This document shows, piece after piece, positions 14,496 to 23,500 of a stretch of DNA of 36,666 bases. Under the pieces are notes generated by a model. The model ran no database searches and was not told the origin of the DNA. It saw only the letters and a program-made list of their open reading frames with translations. This DNA is from Alphaproteobacteria bacterium (GTDB lineage Bacteria; Pseudomonadota; Alphaproteobacteria; RF32; CAG-239), in contig CAAGHP010000019.1 of the NCBI GenBank assembly GCA_900769705.1, positions 1-36,666 on the forward strand, in the 5' to 3' direction. Positions within the stretch are counted from its first letter, which is position 1, and the number at the start of each line of letters is the position of its first letter. Both the position numbers and the translations under genes were made by a program.

Positions 14496-14565
14496 AAATC
14501 TCGTTGGGACCACCAATAATAAAAGAGCTCGCTTTTTTAGTGGGCTTTTTTATTATTCCGGTGTC
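14496..14565 (+). repeat. tRNA-Glu 3'-end direct repeat, copy 2
   Basis: Second copy of the tRNA 3' end plus terminator, lacking the 5' two thirds of a tRNA, so it cannot give a functional tRNA. Differences from copy 1 fall at 14516, 14539 and 14541. The terminator hairpin (14521-14553) is preserved. Confidence 0.9.
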
Positions 14566-14581
14566 GCACCACCTCACTTAA

Positions 14582-14627
14582 CGTCATTCTTGCGTGTGAG
14601 CTTTAGCGAACTACCGCGAGAATCCAG
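14582..14627 (+). repeat. Palindromic intergenic repeat (CGTCATTC...GAATCCAG type)
   Basis: ATTCTTGCG pairs imperfectly with CGCGAGAAT across a loop containing GTGAGCTTTAGCGAA (14596-14610). The CGTCATT...AATCCAG frame matches the hairpin repeats common between genes in many alphaproteobacteria. The loop is nearly identical to part of the tRNA-Lys spacer. Confidence 0.65.
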
Positions 14628-14672
14628 GAATATAAGTCTATATCATTCTATGAGGCAAATAATCTGGTTAAT

Positions 14673-14704
14673 CGTCATTACCGGACTTGTTCCGGTAATC
14701 TTGG
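14673..14704 (+). repeat. Palindromic repeat, copy a
   Basis: ATTACCGGA (14677-14685) forms a perfect 9-bp stem with TCCGGTAAT (14691-14699) around CTTGT. Same family as the inverted copy at 14769-14797. Confidence 0.75.
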
Positions 14705-14768
14705 TACAGCAAGAGCCTAAACAAGTCAATAAATTAGCCTTATTATTACATAAATACCGGTTCAGACA

Positions 14769-14797
14769 AGATTGCCGAAACACGTCCAGCAATGACA
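14769..14797 (-). repeat. Palindromic repeat, copy b (inverted)
   Basis: Read on the minus strand it aligns with copy a at 25 of 30 positions. Its stem ATTGCTG/CGGCAAT is preserved by paired substitution (A-T in copy a becomes G-C here). Confidence 0.7.
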
Positions 14798-14908
14798 GCA
14801 AAAGACGATGGTTTAATACTTGTTGTTTACTCTTTAAATACCACTCACCCGAGGCTAATGCCTTGACCTCTCCCGCAGGGGGCGAGGTTGTAAATTGTTA
14901 ATAAGGCT

Positions 14909-14946
14909 AAAAAAATATCTTCCTGTTGCCAAGAAGATATTTTTTG
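14909..14946. terminator. Bidirectional terminator after the Cys-rich secreted protein
   Basis: AAATATCTTC pairs with GAAGATATTT, with A and T runs on both sides; it lies 21 nt beyond the stop of the minus-strand gene. Confidence 0.8.
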
Positions 14947-14966
14947 TTGTTTATATAAGAATGATG

Positions 14967-16502
14967 TTATTCTTCATCACCAACACTACATTTACCAAAT
15001 ACTTGGCCTGTGCTGGTTTGACACATAGGTGTAAATGAGCCACCTTTTGCATCGCATTTAGCCTTATCATCTTCATAACTGCATTCTGCAACACATTTGC
15101 TCATTTCACTGCTAGGAATATATTTAAGGCCTCCGCATTCAACAACTTTTGACACACTTGTTTCCAAATTACCTGATTCACAAGGTTCCAATCCCTTGGC
15201 TGGCGGTTCATTTCCCATACAGTCTTTTTCAGTTGCATTGCATTGAGCATAATAGTACAATGTTTTCAAACTACTTGTTGTACAGGTCTTATCCACTTTA
15301 TAATAACCATTTTCAGTCAATGTAGCAACTATGGCTGCTGTATTTGCAGTACACGTTCCGCTTATTGCACCAACATTACATTTTTCTGCAGTCATACATT
15401 TTTTATAGTACTCAACATTGCCGCAAGAACAATTAGATTTATCAGCTTCTGCTCCATAACGTGAGCCATCTTCGCTCCAGCAGCTTCGGCCTTTTCCATA
15501 ACAAGGGTTTTGCGGATTATTATTGGCATCTTCATCCTTACAGCTCAAACAATTACCGCACTTGTCATTTAACTTTGCGTAGTATTCATCAGCTTGACAA
15601 TCTGCTTGAGATGTCGGCATATCATCTGTGCATTCCATTGAGCATTTATATACTACTTCGCCATTGGTTGGAGTGTCTTTACCGTCTTCCCAATAAGTAG
15701 TTGTAGGAGTACATCCATCGCAGTTATAACCTTCTGCCTCTTTATCAGCTTTCTCGGAAGCAGGTACATTGTACTCTGGGTCACAAGTCGTGCTTGTTGT
15801 TTTTGTACATTTATAAACCGTATTACCCTCTACTGTATTAGAATTGCCTTGATCATCTGTAGTTGTAGTGGTTGGGGTACAATCAGTACAAGTATAGCCA
15901 TCATTCTCATAGTCTCTCGCCTCAGATTCTGTCAAAGTATAGTAGCAAGTTGTATTTGTTTCCTTAGAGCAGCTATAAACTGTTTCGGACCCTTCGGTAG
16001 ATTCTACAATGCCTTTGCTGTTGCAACTATAATCCGTCCAGCTTTTTTCGCAACTTGAACAGGTATAACCGTCATTTTCATAATCTGTCTTTTGAGAAGC
16101 ACTGACTTCATAACCGCTGCAAGCTTTGTGATAATCGCGGCTTGGAGCTATACAAGGAGTGCTCTCCAAATAGTAACAACCGGAATCGTTATCTACCGAA
16201 CAAGAATAGTGCAGGCTAGAGCTTGACAAACTATCAGCTTCTTTGTCGCAGGCTGCCTTATTTTCATATTTACAAAACTTTTTCCAGCAGCCGTCTTTTA
16301 CAGTCTGCTTACAAACTTGAACATAACTTAAAACAGCAGCATTACAGTCGCTTTCTTTTTTAAAGGTGTTTTTTTCGTCGCAAGGAACAATCGCATAATC
16401 TCCGCAGGTTCCCGATGCCGGCAAAAAACAAATTCGGGCGTCGGCTGATGTTGATGACAACACCGTCAAACACAAAACTAAAAGAATCTGAAACATTCTC
16501 AT
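14967..16502 (-). CDS. Secreted cysteine-rich repeat protein
   Basis: 511 residues from the ATG at 16502, chosen because a clear signal peptide begins there (MRMFQILLVLCLTVLSSTSADA) and GAGG precedes it; the frame stays open 36 codons further upstream without support. The mature protein has about 46 cysteines, mostly even in spacing. Three tandem units of about 60 residues (roughly 15640-16100) share YxCxxC, a Thr-rich stretch, VYxC and TTCxxxY; two begin DYENDGYTC and one DKEAEGYNC. No catalytic motif or lipobox is seen. Such proteins would need disulfide formation in the periplasm or outside. Function unknown; a surface or extracellular role is inference. It has its own promoter, palindrome and terminator. 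Confidence 0.82.
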   Translation of the reverse strand: MRMFQILLVLCLTVLSSTSADARICFLPASGTCGDYAIVPCDEKNTFKKESDCNAAVLSYVQVCKQTVKDGCWKKFCKYENKAACDKEADSLSSSSLHYSCSVDNDSGCYYLESTPCIAPSRDYHKACSGYEVSASQKTDYENDGYTCSSCEKSWTDYSCNSKGIVESTEGSETVYSCSKETNTTCYYTLTESEARDYENDGYTCTDCTPTTTTTDDQGNSNTVEGNTVYKCTKTTSTTCDPEYNVPASEKADKEAEGYNCDGCTPTTTYWEDGKDTPTNGEVVYKCSMECTDDMPTSQADCQADEYYAKLNDKCGNCLSCKDEDANNNPQNPCYGKGRSCWSEDGSRYGAEADKSNCSCGNVEYYKKCMTAEKCNVGAISGTCTANTAAIVATLTENGYYKVDKTCTTSSLKTLYYYAQCNATEKDCMGNEPPAKGLEPCESGNLETSVSKVVECGGLKYIPSSEMSKCVAECSYEDDKAKCDAKGGSFTPMCQTSTGQVFGKCSVGDEE

Positions 16503-16521
16503 AATTATACCTCTTCGTTGT

Positions 16522-16533
16522 TGTTTCGAAACA
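16522..16533. promoter_or_regulatory. 12-bp palindrome in the leader of the Cys-rich gene
   Basis: TGTTTCGAAACA is perfectly self-complementary and lies just downstream of the predicted start site, between -10 (16543-16548) and SD: a plausible operator. Confidence 0.4.
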
Positions 16534-16542
16534 TTTATACAC

Positions 16543-16571
16543 AAAATATCATAAATTTCGTGTTTTTTCAA
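16543..16571 (-). promoter_or_regulatory. Predicted promoter of the Cys-rich secreted protein
   Basis: Minus strand -35 TTGAAA (16566-16571), 17 nt spacer, -10 TATTTT (16543-16548). Confidence 0.45.
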
Positions 16572-16622
16572 TATATTTGTAGCAAAACAAAGTGAAAAAT
16601 CTGTAAACAAAAATAAATTTTT

Positions 16623-17096
16623 CTATTTTTGCGTACGCTGGCGAAAAGAGTAATATTTATGCAATATAAATGTGGCAATCGTCGAAAAAGTCAGATACAG
16701 CGCCTGCGCCACCAACGGCGACAAGCCGACTATTACCATTAAAAAGCTCAAAATCGGCGAGTTTATCAAATATAAAAACAAATAAACCGACCAAGCTTTG
16801 ACAAATTCTTTTTTCCAGTCGCCGTGACTCTGAAAAACATAGTATCGCATAGTCAAAAACGACACGTTAATGGTTATGACATATTGTACAAACAAAGCTG
16901 CGTTTGCCACCCACACCGGCGCGAACCCAAGTTTTGTTGAGTTATTGATATTTTCAAAAATCCATAAAATCAGAGCCAAAATGCTATACGCAAACACAGT
17001 GTTAAAGCCGCCAACCAGCAAAAAACGCAGCTTTTGCGGCAACTTAAACCAGATATTTTCCGCCCACAAATATAATTTGCAAAACAGTTTAATCAT
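16623..17096 (-). CDS. GtrA-family membrane protein
   Basis: 157 residues with four predicted membrane helices (about 22-46, 55-80, 95-115, 120-145). The N-terminal signature KLRFLLVGGFNTVFAYSI and the C-terminal LHKYYSFRQ match GtrA, a family thought to flip lipid-linked sugars across the inner membrane. It is the last gene of the four-gene minus-strand cluster and overlaps the preceding deacetylase gene by 8 nt (SD GGAGGG inside that gene). Paired with a GT2 of the GtrB/ArnC class, translocation of the polyprenyl-phosphate sugar is the likely job. Confidence 0.88.
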   Translation of the reverse strand: MIKLFCKLYLWAENIWFKLPQKLRFLLVGGFNTVFAYSILALILWIFENINNSTKLGFAPVWVANAALFVQYVITINVSFLTMRYYVFQSHGDWKKEFVKAWSVYLFLYLINSPILSFLMVIVGLSPLVAQALYLTFSTIATFILHKYYSFRQRTQK

Positions 17097-17919
17097 CTAT
17101 TCCCTCCGGTACTTTTTTATCAAGCAAAGTTTTCAGCTCCACCGTGCGGTAAGGCGACAAAATATTATCGTCCCACACGTCTTGCATATATTGCCTGTCA
17201 ATTTCCGGCATTCCGGGGTGAATCATAATTTCAACCGCCTTATAGCCGGCCGGAATTTTCACACCGTTAAACTGTTCTTTAGCTATTTTACAGGTATAAA
17301 GCAACGTATAAAAATACACATCGTTTTTGTAGCCGTTCCACCAGCACAAAAAACGCAGCAAAACATACTTAATCAGCGCGCCGTCTAACAGCCAGCTTTT
17401 GTTTTTATTGTATTTCAAAGTATTGAAAATATTTTCATTCATCACGCGGATGCGCGGCACTTCAAACTCCTTTTGCAGCTTGCGCATAGCTTTGAAAATC
17501 GGTGGAATTAAATGAATATGACGGTGGCTGTCTAAATGCTGCAAAGGCAAACCTGTCGCCAGATATTTGGCGATTTGCGCGCGCATTTCGGTTTCGGCCT
17601 GCTGTTGCAGTTGACGTGGTTTCAAAAATGAGAGCAAAAACAAATTGACAAAGCCGTTTTTAAGCTTGCCCTGCCCGTCCACCAGCAGCGGAATCTGCCG
17701 CGATGAAGCCGCCGGATATTCATTGGTCAGATTAACATGCAGTCCTATTTCCAGTTCCGGCATTTCTTTAGCTAATTTCACGGCGTCGGCGGCGTATTTT
17801 TGATTTATCATCAAGCTGGCGCTGTTTAAAATTCCCTCGCGGTGCGCCTTGACAATCGCGGCGTTTACGCCTTTGCTGATGCCAAAATCATCGGCGTTAA
17901 ATATTTTTTTCAGCGTCAT
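17089..17919 (-). CDS. YdjC/ChbG-family carbohydrate deacetylase
   Basis: 276 residues. The metal-dependent deacetylase family (YdjC, ChbG, hopanoid HpnK) is shown by NADDFG (D10, D11), GLHVNLT (H61), HLDSHRHIH (H128, D130, H132, H134, H136) and MIHPG near the C terminus. It removes N- or O-acetyl groups from sugars. It overlaps the GT2 gene by 23 nt and the GtrA gene by 8 nt, which ties it to lipid-linked sugar processing, as ArnD deformylates the lipid-linked sugar in the polymyxin-resistance pathway. ArnD itself belongs to a different fold family, so this would be an analogue, not a homologue. The exact substrate is unknown. Confidence 0.88.
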   Translation of the reverse strand: MTLKKIFNADDFGISKGVNAAIVKAHREGILNSASLMINQKYAADAVKLAKEMPELEIGLHVNLTNEYPAASSRQIPLLVDGQGKLKNGFVNLFLLSFLKPRQLQQQAETEMRAQIAKYLATGLPLQHLDSHRHIHLIPPIFKAMRKLQKEFEVPRIRVMNENIFNTLKYNKNKSWLLDGALIKYVLLRFLCWWNGYKNDVYFYTLLYTCKIAKEQFNGVKIPAGYKAVEIMIHPGMPEIDRQYMQDVWDDNILSPYRTVELKTLLDKKVPEGIDD

Positions 17920-18865
17920 GCTTTTCTTCTTTCGTCACATAATCCGCCATGTAAAGCGGGCGTTTTTTAACTTCCATATGAATTTTGCCGATGTATTCGC
18001 CGATAATACCCAAACAAATCAGCTGCACCGAACCAAGAAAAATAACCGTAATCATTATGGTAGCATAGCCCGGAGTCGGATTGTGCATAAAGAAATGCTC
18101 GACAAACACATAAACTCCCAGCAGAAAAGCCACCGTAGCCGCCATAAGTCCAAGATAAATCGCTAAACGCAGTGGTAAAACCGAAAATTGCACAATACTG
18201 TTCACAGCCAAATGCAACGACTTAAAAAAGTTATATTTAGACTCACCGCTGAAACGCTCCGGCGCTACAAAATCAATAACAGCCACATTGTCGTGCGGCA
18301 TAATCCAGCTTAAAAGCCCGCGAAACAACCGGTCTTGCTCGTTAAACCCTTTCAGGAAATTGACATATTTGCGGTCAAGCAGTCGAAAATCAGGCGCGCT
18401 TTCCATAATTTTGGTATCGGAAAGCTTATTTAATATATAGTAAAAAGTCTTGGCGCAGAATTTATAAAACTTTGAAGTAGCCTTATTATCCAGACGCTTG
18501 GTCAGCACAATTTCTTTGCCCTGCTGCCAAAGCTCTATCATTTTTGGAATATATACCGGCGGATGCTGCAAATCAGAATCCATAAAAATTACGGCATCGC
18601 CTTTGGCATAGTCCATACCGGCAGTCATGGCGATTTCATGTCCGAAGTTGCGTTTGAGTTGCACCAATTTCACTCTGGCATCTTTATTTTGCAATTTCAA
18701 GCAGTTAGCATAAGTTTTATCTGAACTGCCATCATCCACATACAAAAACTCAAAGTCAATATTTTTAACTTTTTTCAGACTTGTATTGAGCTGCTTATAC
18801 AGTTCTGTCACGTTATCCTGCTCGTTGTAGGCAGAAATCACAATACTAACCAGCTTATTCGGCAT
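17897..18865 (-). CDS. GT2 polyprenyl-phosphate glycosyltransferase (GtrB/ArnC/DPM1-like)
   Basis: 322 residues. GT-A catalytic domain with SAYNE (11-15), DDG (44-46), DSD (96-98) and the acceptor-side ERFSGESKY (203-211), then two C-terminal membrane helices (about 225-250 and 258-285). This layout is typical of enzymes that move a sugar from a nucleotide donor onto undecaprenyl phosphate on the cytoplasmic face. SD GGAGG before the ATG; overlaps the GT39-like gene by 11 nt. The donor sugar cannot be told from the sequence. Confidence 0.92.
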   Translation of the reverse strand: MPNKLVSIVISAYNEQDNVTELYKQLNTSLKKVKNIDFEFLYVDDGSSDKTYANCLKLQNKDARVKLVQLKRNFGHEIAMTAGMDYAKGDAVIFMDSDLQHPPVYIPKMIELWQQGKEIVLTKRLDNKATSKFYKFCAKTFYYILNKLSDTKIMESAPDFRLLDRKYVNFLKGFNEQDRLFRGLLSWIMPHDNVAVIDFVAPERFSGESKYNFFKSLHLAVNSIVQFSVLPLRLAIYLGLMAATVAFLLGVYVFVEHFFMHNPTPGYATIMITVIFLGSVQLICLGIIGEYIGKIHMEVKKRPLYMADYVTKEEKHDAEKNI

Positions 18866-20321
18866 TCTTTGCCTCCTTTACATTATAGAATCCATAAAAT
18901 ATGTCACGAGTTTTAGTTTGTCCCCAAAGATTACTGTAAACAGCCTTAATATTTTGCGGTTCAGTCAATTTTTCGCCCAGCTTAGCTTTGTAGTGCATAT
19001 ACTCCTGATAATTAGGTGCCACCACAAAAGCACCTTTCTGCTCAAAATCATCGGCATCAAACCAAGGGTTATTTTCCGGATTTAGCCAAATCATAGGTTT
19101 AACGTCGTGTTTTGAATACAGCGTAAACATATTGGCAAACCAAACATCGGCGCCGACATATTCCAGCTTTTGGCCGCCGGTGTATTCATTCCATTTTTGT
19201 TCAAGCATTTCAACCATGGTCGGGCAATCAGTGCGAAAACGCTCGCTGGTGGTAGTCAGGCATTGCATTCCATAAGCAAACGCAAACAGCAGGCTCCAGC
19301 AGGCCATTACGCAGGAATAGCGCCAAGCTTTGGCCGCGTCCAGCTTAATTGGAAAAAAGTACACCAACAGAAGTCCGCTTAAAAATTGGCAAGGGAAGCC
19401 CCACATACTTTTCAGCGGAGTACCTGCAATCAGACTGATGATTAAAAACACCGCCATCGGAAAAAATCCGCAAATCAGAAGAAAGCGGCCGGCTTCATCA
19501 TGATACTGCGGCTTGCTTTCAGGTTCGGACTTTTTATAAAACGCCGCATAGCTCAGCAAAGCAGCAGCCGCAAACAGCAGCTGTCCGCCCGCAAATTTCA
19601 GCGGATACAGCAAATGACGCCACTCACTGGACATAGTTTTGGTTGAAGTGTTGCGCAACAGAATATAGTTCAGCATCTCAAAATTGTGTTCAGCCAGCCA
19701 CCAAATATGCGGAATGACCAATGCCACCGCACACAAAACCGCAGCATACGCCTTGTAATTAAGCAGCTGACGCCGGCCTTTTTCGTCGAACAGCAAAAAG
19801 ACGCCGATAGCCATAATCAGCAGAGCTCCGGTATATTTATTCAAAAGATTGACGCCACACAAAATTCCAAACAACAGCCAGTCTTTGAGCTTATTATTTT
19901 TATAGCCAAGCCAAAAATAATAGGCGCTCATCGGCCACAGCGACAGAGAAATCACATTAACATTAAATTCCACGCTGGAAAAGTCGTAATAAATAATTCC
20001 CAGCTGCAGCATAGACGCCAAAACCGCTTTATTTTCATCAACAAACAAACGCGCCAATTTATAAATATATATCAGTCCAACGGCAGCAAATATTTGACTC
20101 AGCAAATACATAGCACCGTCAAAATGCCCGAATATCGAATAAAAATAATAAGCAATAATCCCCGAAAACGGCGGATGCTTGGTGGTGCCGAGCAAACTGT
20201 ATTTACCCCAAACGATGGCCTCCTGAGTGTCCATAGGCAAACTCAGCCGTAGCAGCGGGACGACACTCCACAGCATCAAATTAAAAAACAGAAACAGTCC
20301 CCATTTCTTTTTTATATCCAT
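18855..20321 (-). CDS. GT39/ArnT-like lipid-dependent glycosyltransferase
   Basis: 488 residues, with around ten membrane helices in the first 360 and a soluble periplasmic C-terminal domain (about 375-488). The first periplasmic loop carries DTQEAIVWG (D31, E34) and TKHPPFSG, features of the PMT_2/GT39 family that transfers sugars from a polyprenyl carrier to lipid A or other periplasmic acceptors. First gene of the four-gene cluster; the order transferase, carrier glycosyltransferase, deacetylase, GtrA suggests one pathway. ArnT itself is about 550 residues, so this is a related, shorter member. Acceptor unknown; lipid A is the leading guess. Confidence 0.88.
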   Translation of the reverse strand: MDIKKKWGLFLFFNLMLWSVVPLLRLSLPMDTQEAIVWGKYSLLGTTKHPPFSGIIAYYFYSIFGHFDGAMYLLSQIFAAVGLIYIYKLARLFVDENKAVLASMLQLGIIYYDFSSVEFNVNVISLSLWPMSAYYFWLGYKNNKLKDWLLFGILCGVNLLNKYTGALLIMAIGVFLLFDEKGRRQLLNYKAYAAVLCAVALVIPHIWWLAEHNFEMLNYILLRNTSTKTMSSEWRHLLYPLKFAGGQLLFAAAALLSYAAFYKKSEPESKPQYHDEAGRFLLICGFFPMAVFLIISLIAGTPLKSMWGFPCQFLSGLLLVYFFPIKLDAAKAWRYSCVMACWSLLFAFAYGMQCLTTTSERFRTDCPTMVEMLEQKWNEYTGGQKLEYVGADVWFANMFTLYSKHDVKPMIWLNPENNPWFDADDFEQKGAFVVAPNYQEYMHYKAKLGEKLTEPQNIKAVYSNLWGQTKTRDIFYGFYNVKEAKNAE

Positions 20322-20449
20322 TTTTCACACTCAATTAACTTATCTTAAATAATATGTATATATCATAGCCTGCAAAAAAGTATAGCTAAAAAATGAATTA
20401 ACACACCGCCGGTCTAAAAATATACAAAAATTTTTTTTTGTCATTTTTA

Positions 20450-20478
20450 TTGCAAAAGGGAAAAACATAAGCTATACT
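20450..20478 (+). promoter_or_regulatory. Predicted promoter of the 1059-residue protein
   Basis: -35 TTGCAA (20450-20455), 17 nt spacer ending in GC, -10 TATACT (20473-20478). Predicted start site near 20485 argues for the ATG at 20511 rather than 20487. Confidence 0.65.
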
Positions 20479-20510
20479 GAACAAAAATGAGTTTTGTTAC
20501 GGAGGGAAAA

Positions 20511-23500
20511 ATGGCTGAGCAAACAGATAAAATTAAAGAATTGTATGAAAACATTGAGGCTATTTTGCAAAAAGAAAAGGCCGACACTCCGGCAAAAGAT
20601 GAAGAAAAAGCCGCAGTGCTGGCACAACTTAATGAAATGGCTAACAGTTCTATGGATTTCGATCCGGACAGGCTCGAAAGCATTGAAGCGTTTGCCGCAA
20701 GCTTTGAAAACAATGCTAACGCTGAAGCCATTTTGAAAAAAGTGGCCGAACAAAAAGCCAAAACCGGCGAAAATATACAGACAAACGATGACAGAAAAAC
20801 CTCAGTTCAAGATGAAAAGCAAACTCCGGCACCAAACAGAAATCAGCCTCAGCAAGCCGGCAGAATCGCCTTGGCTGAACAAAATATAGATCCGGCAAAC
20901 GTTCCTTCATATACGCTTTATAAATATTATACAGCAATAAAAAACAAAGAAAATAAAACCGAAGAAGAAAAAAAGTATCTTTCAAATGTTGATAAATTTG
21001 CCGAAACTATTCTGAACAACACCGATCCGAAAAATATTGACACCGATGGCGCCGTTGGCCTGCAAGACTATTTGGCAATTATGTATGAAGCTCATCCCGA
21101 TGACAAAACTAAAAAGCAATATGCCGAACTGCAAGGCGCCATTGATGAAAAACTGAAACAATACGATGCTGAAAACGGTTTGGAAAACGCTGCTCGGCAG
21201 ACTCCGGAACAAATAAGAGAAAATGAATATGCCTGGGCAAAAGTCGGCGCCGATACTAAACCGATAATGAGCGAATTAAGCTCTATTATGAGTAATTTAA
21301 CCAAAGAAGAACAGCTGGACATTTTAAAAGATTTGCATCAAATGGCAATTTTTGACTTAAAAGATCACGCTCCTGATGAAAACGGAGCAAAAGTCATGCA
21401 AAATGCCGTAGAAAGCAATGCCGCCGAATTTAAAGCTTTGGTTATTGCCGAATATCTGAAACAGCAGGCTAAGGCCGAATTTTGCGAACAAAATAAAATA
21501 AAACCTGAAGAGTTGGAAACCTTACTGCTTAAAAACGCCAAAGGCGAAGAGCTGAGTGAAGAAGAAAAAGGTGTTTTAGAAAAACTAAATAAACACACCA
21601 CCAATCTTTTTCAGAAATCGCAAGACTTTAACGGTCCGTTTACAAATAAAGAATTTTTGAAAAACGCCGTTGCCGCATCTCGTTCTCAAATAAACATCAG
21701 ATCGGTAACCAAGGAATGCCGCCGTTCTCGTCTGATGAATGCGGAGCAAATTTCTAAAAATGTAGAAAAAATGAACAATAAATTTGCCGAGAAACATCCA
21801 AAGCTGTATAAGGCGATGAATATTGCCAAAACCATCGGCATCAACGCTGCACGCACGGCCGCTATCAGCGCAGCATTCGGTCCGGTCGGCTTAACTGCTT
21901 ATTCAGCTTTCAAAACCGGTAAAACCATCCGCAAAGCCTATTTGGAATACCGCGAAAAAGAAGGTTTGGACAGTTTCAGTTTTAAAAACATTAAAAGCTC
22001 ACTTAAAAACTATGCTAGTTTTGCTAAGTATCTGAAACAGCCTGAAAACCGCGCACAAGCTTTAACTTTAGCCGGTCAAGTGGCATCAACGGCAATCTCC
22101 GGGTACTTTTCTTTAGGAGGCGGTTTAGGAAATATTGTCGGCAATAGCGGTATCGCCGGACACTTTGTCAGTGAACACGCAGGTTTCGGCGCCGAACATA
22201 TTGCTAATGCAGCCAAAGAAACAGCTAAAAGCGGATTTTTAGGCAATATGTCGACTAAAACCATAGCTAGACTAACATCTTCAACCGGTATTGGTTTTGT
22301 TAAATACTTGTCCGAAAAACACAATCTGAAATCAGCTCACAAAAAACTGACTAAAATTTTGGAAGCCAACGGCGTAAAAGTTTCGGATAATATGCTGAAA
22401 GAGTTGGATGCTGCTTCGGCTAATCCGCAAGAATTTACGGCAAAATTGAAAGAATTAACGCCGAATATTGATGAAAAACAAGCAGCAGAAGCATTCAAAA
22501 ATGCTGAATTGGCTCGCAAATCCAACCCTAAATCAGCTGCTATCGGCACTATAGCCGGTGCTGCCTTAGGCTTTGGCGCAGCAGCAGGGGCCGAATATCT
22601 GCATGATATGATGAACGATGGCAACGCGTCGGAGACTGCAGTTCCTGCCGCCGCCAAAACCGGTTTGACTGCGGAAGATAAAACTGCGGAAACTCAATTT
22701 GATAAAAGCATGGAAGATTTAGCCCACCAAGCCGTTGAAAAAGACTGGAGCAATGGCAGCGCACAGCGTTTGGAATCGTTTGGCATTGATGCTAAAAATG
22801 CTAATGAAATGCTGCGCGAAATGAAAATTATTGATAAAGATGACCATCATTTTTATCGCCAGCATGAGTTGGCTAAATTAGTGGACAATGCCAAACTTAA
22901 TGACGAGCAACGCACACAAATTCAAAATTGGGCAAATGACCGTGAAGCCAGAGTACACAATCTCAAAGTTTGGCAGGCCGAACATTCTTACCATAGCGGC
23001 GGACACCGCGCTGTAGCCACCAATAGCACGGAATCTGATGTAGAAAACAAAGCAACGGCAGAAGAAAATACCGTTGCTGAGGAAAAAGCCTCAGAAGAAC
23101 AAATCACAGAAGAAACAGTAGCTAAACAAAAATATCACGTTCAAGGTCGTATTGATAAATTAAAAGGTTTGAAAGGCGATGTTGAAGCCGAAGATGCTTT
23201 GCATGCAGCCGGTGCTTTTGCAGCCTCAAACAATATGGCGCACCATTCTAAATTGACGGTGGAAAATACTGAAACCGGCGAACGTTCGGAGATTGCCTCT
23301 AAAATCAAATCGCATTCTAATAACACAAAAATAACAAATTACGATAAGGAAGGCAACAAGCTTTCTACCGAAAAACGCAAAGTTTATACCGACGACACAT
23401 CAAAAGCCGCAAAAGGCACGGTAAAAACTACCGAATACAAAGATTTGGACGGAGATGGCAAAAAGGATAAAATTGTTACCACAAAAAGCGCAGACGGAAA

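Larger units (their letters stand above)
14566..14966. other. Intergenic repeat island without genes
   Basis: 401 nt with no supported coding sequence. It holds the palindromic repeats at 14582-14627, 14673-14704 and 14769-14797, a C-rich hairpin at 14866-14888 (ACCTCTCCC with GGGGCGAGGT) and the terminator at 14909-14946. A long open frame crosses it but is built from tRNA and repeat sequence. Confidence 0.7.

Noticed and set aside
14422..14901. 159-codon open frame on the plus strand
   Set aside because: It crosses the duplicated tRNA end, a terminator and several palindromic repeats; composition is that of repeats, not protein.
20487..20510. Earlier ATG for the 1059-residue protein
   Set aside because: It would start two bases after the predicted transcription start and has no SD, while GGAGGG precedes the ATG at 20511.
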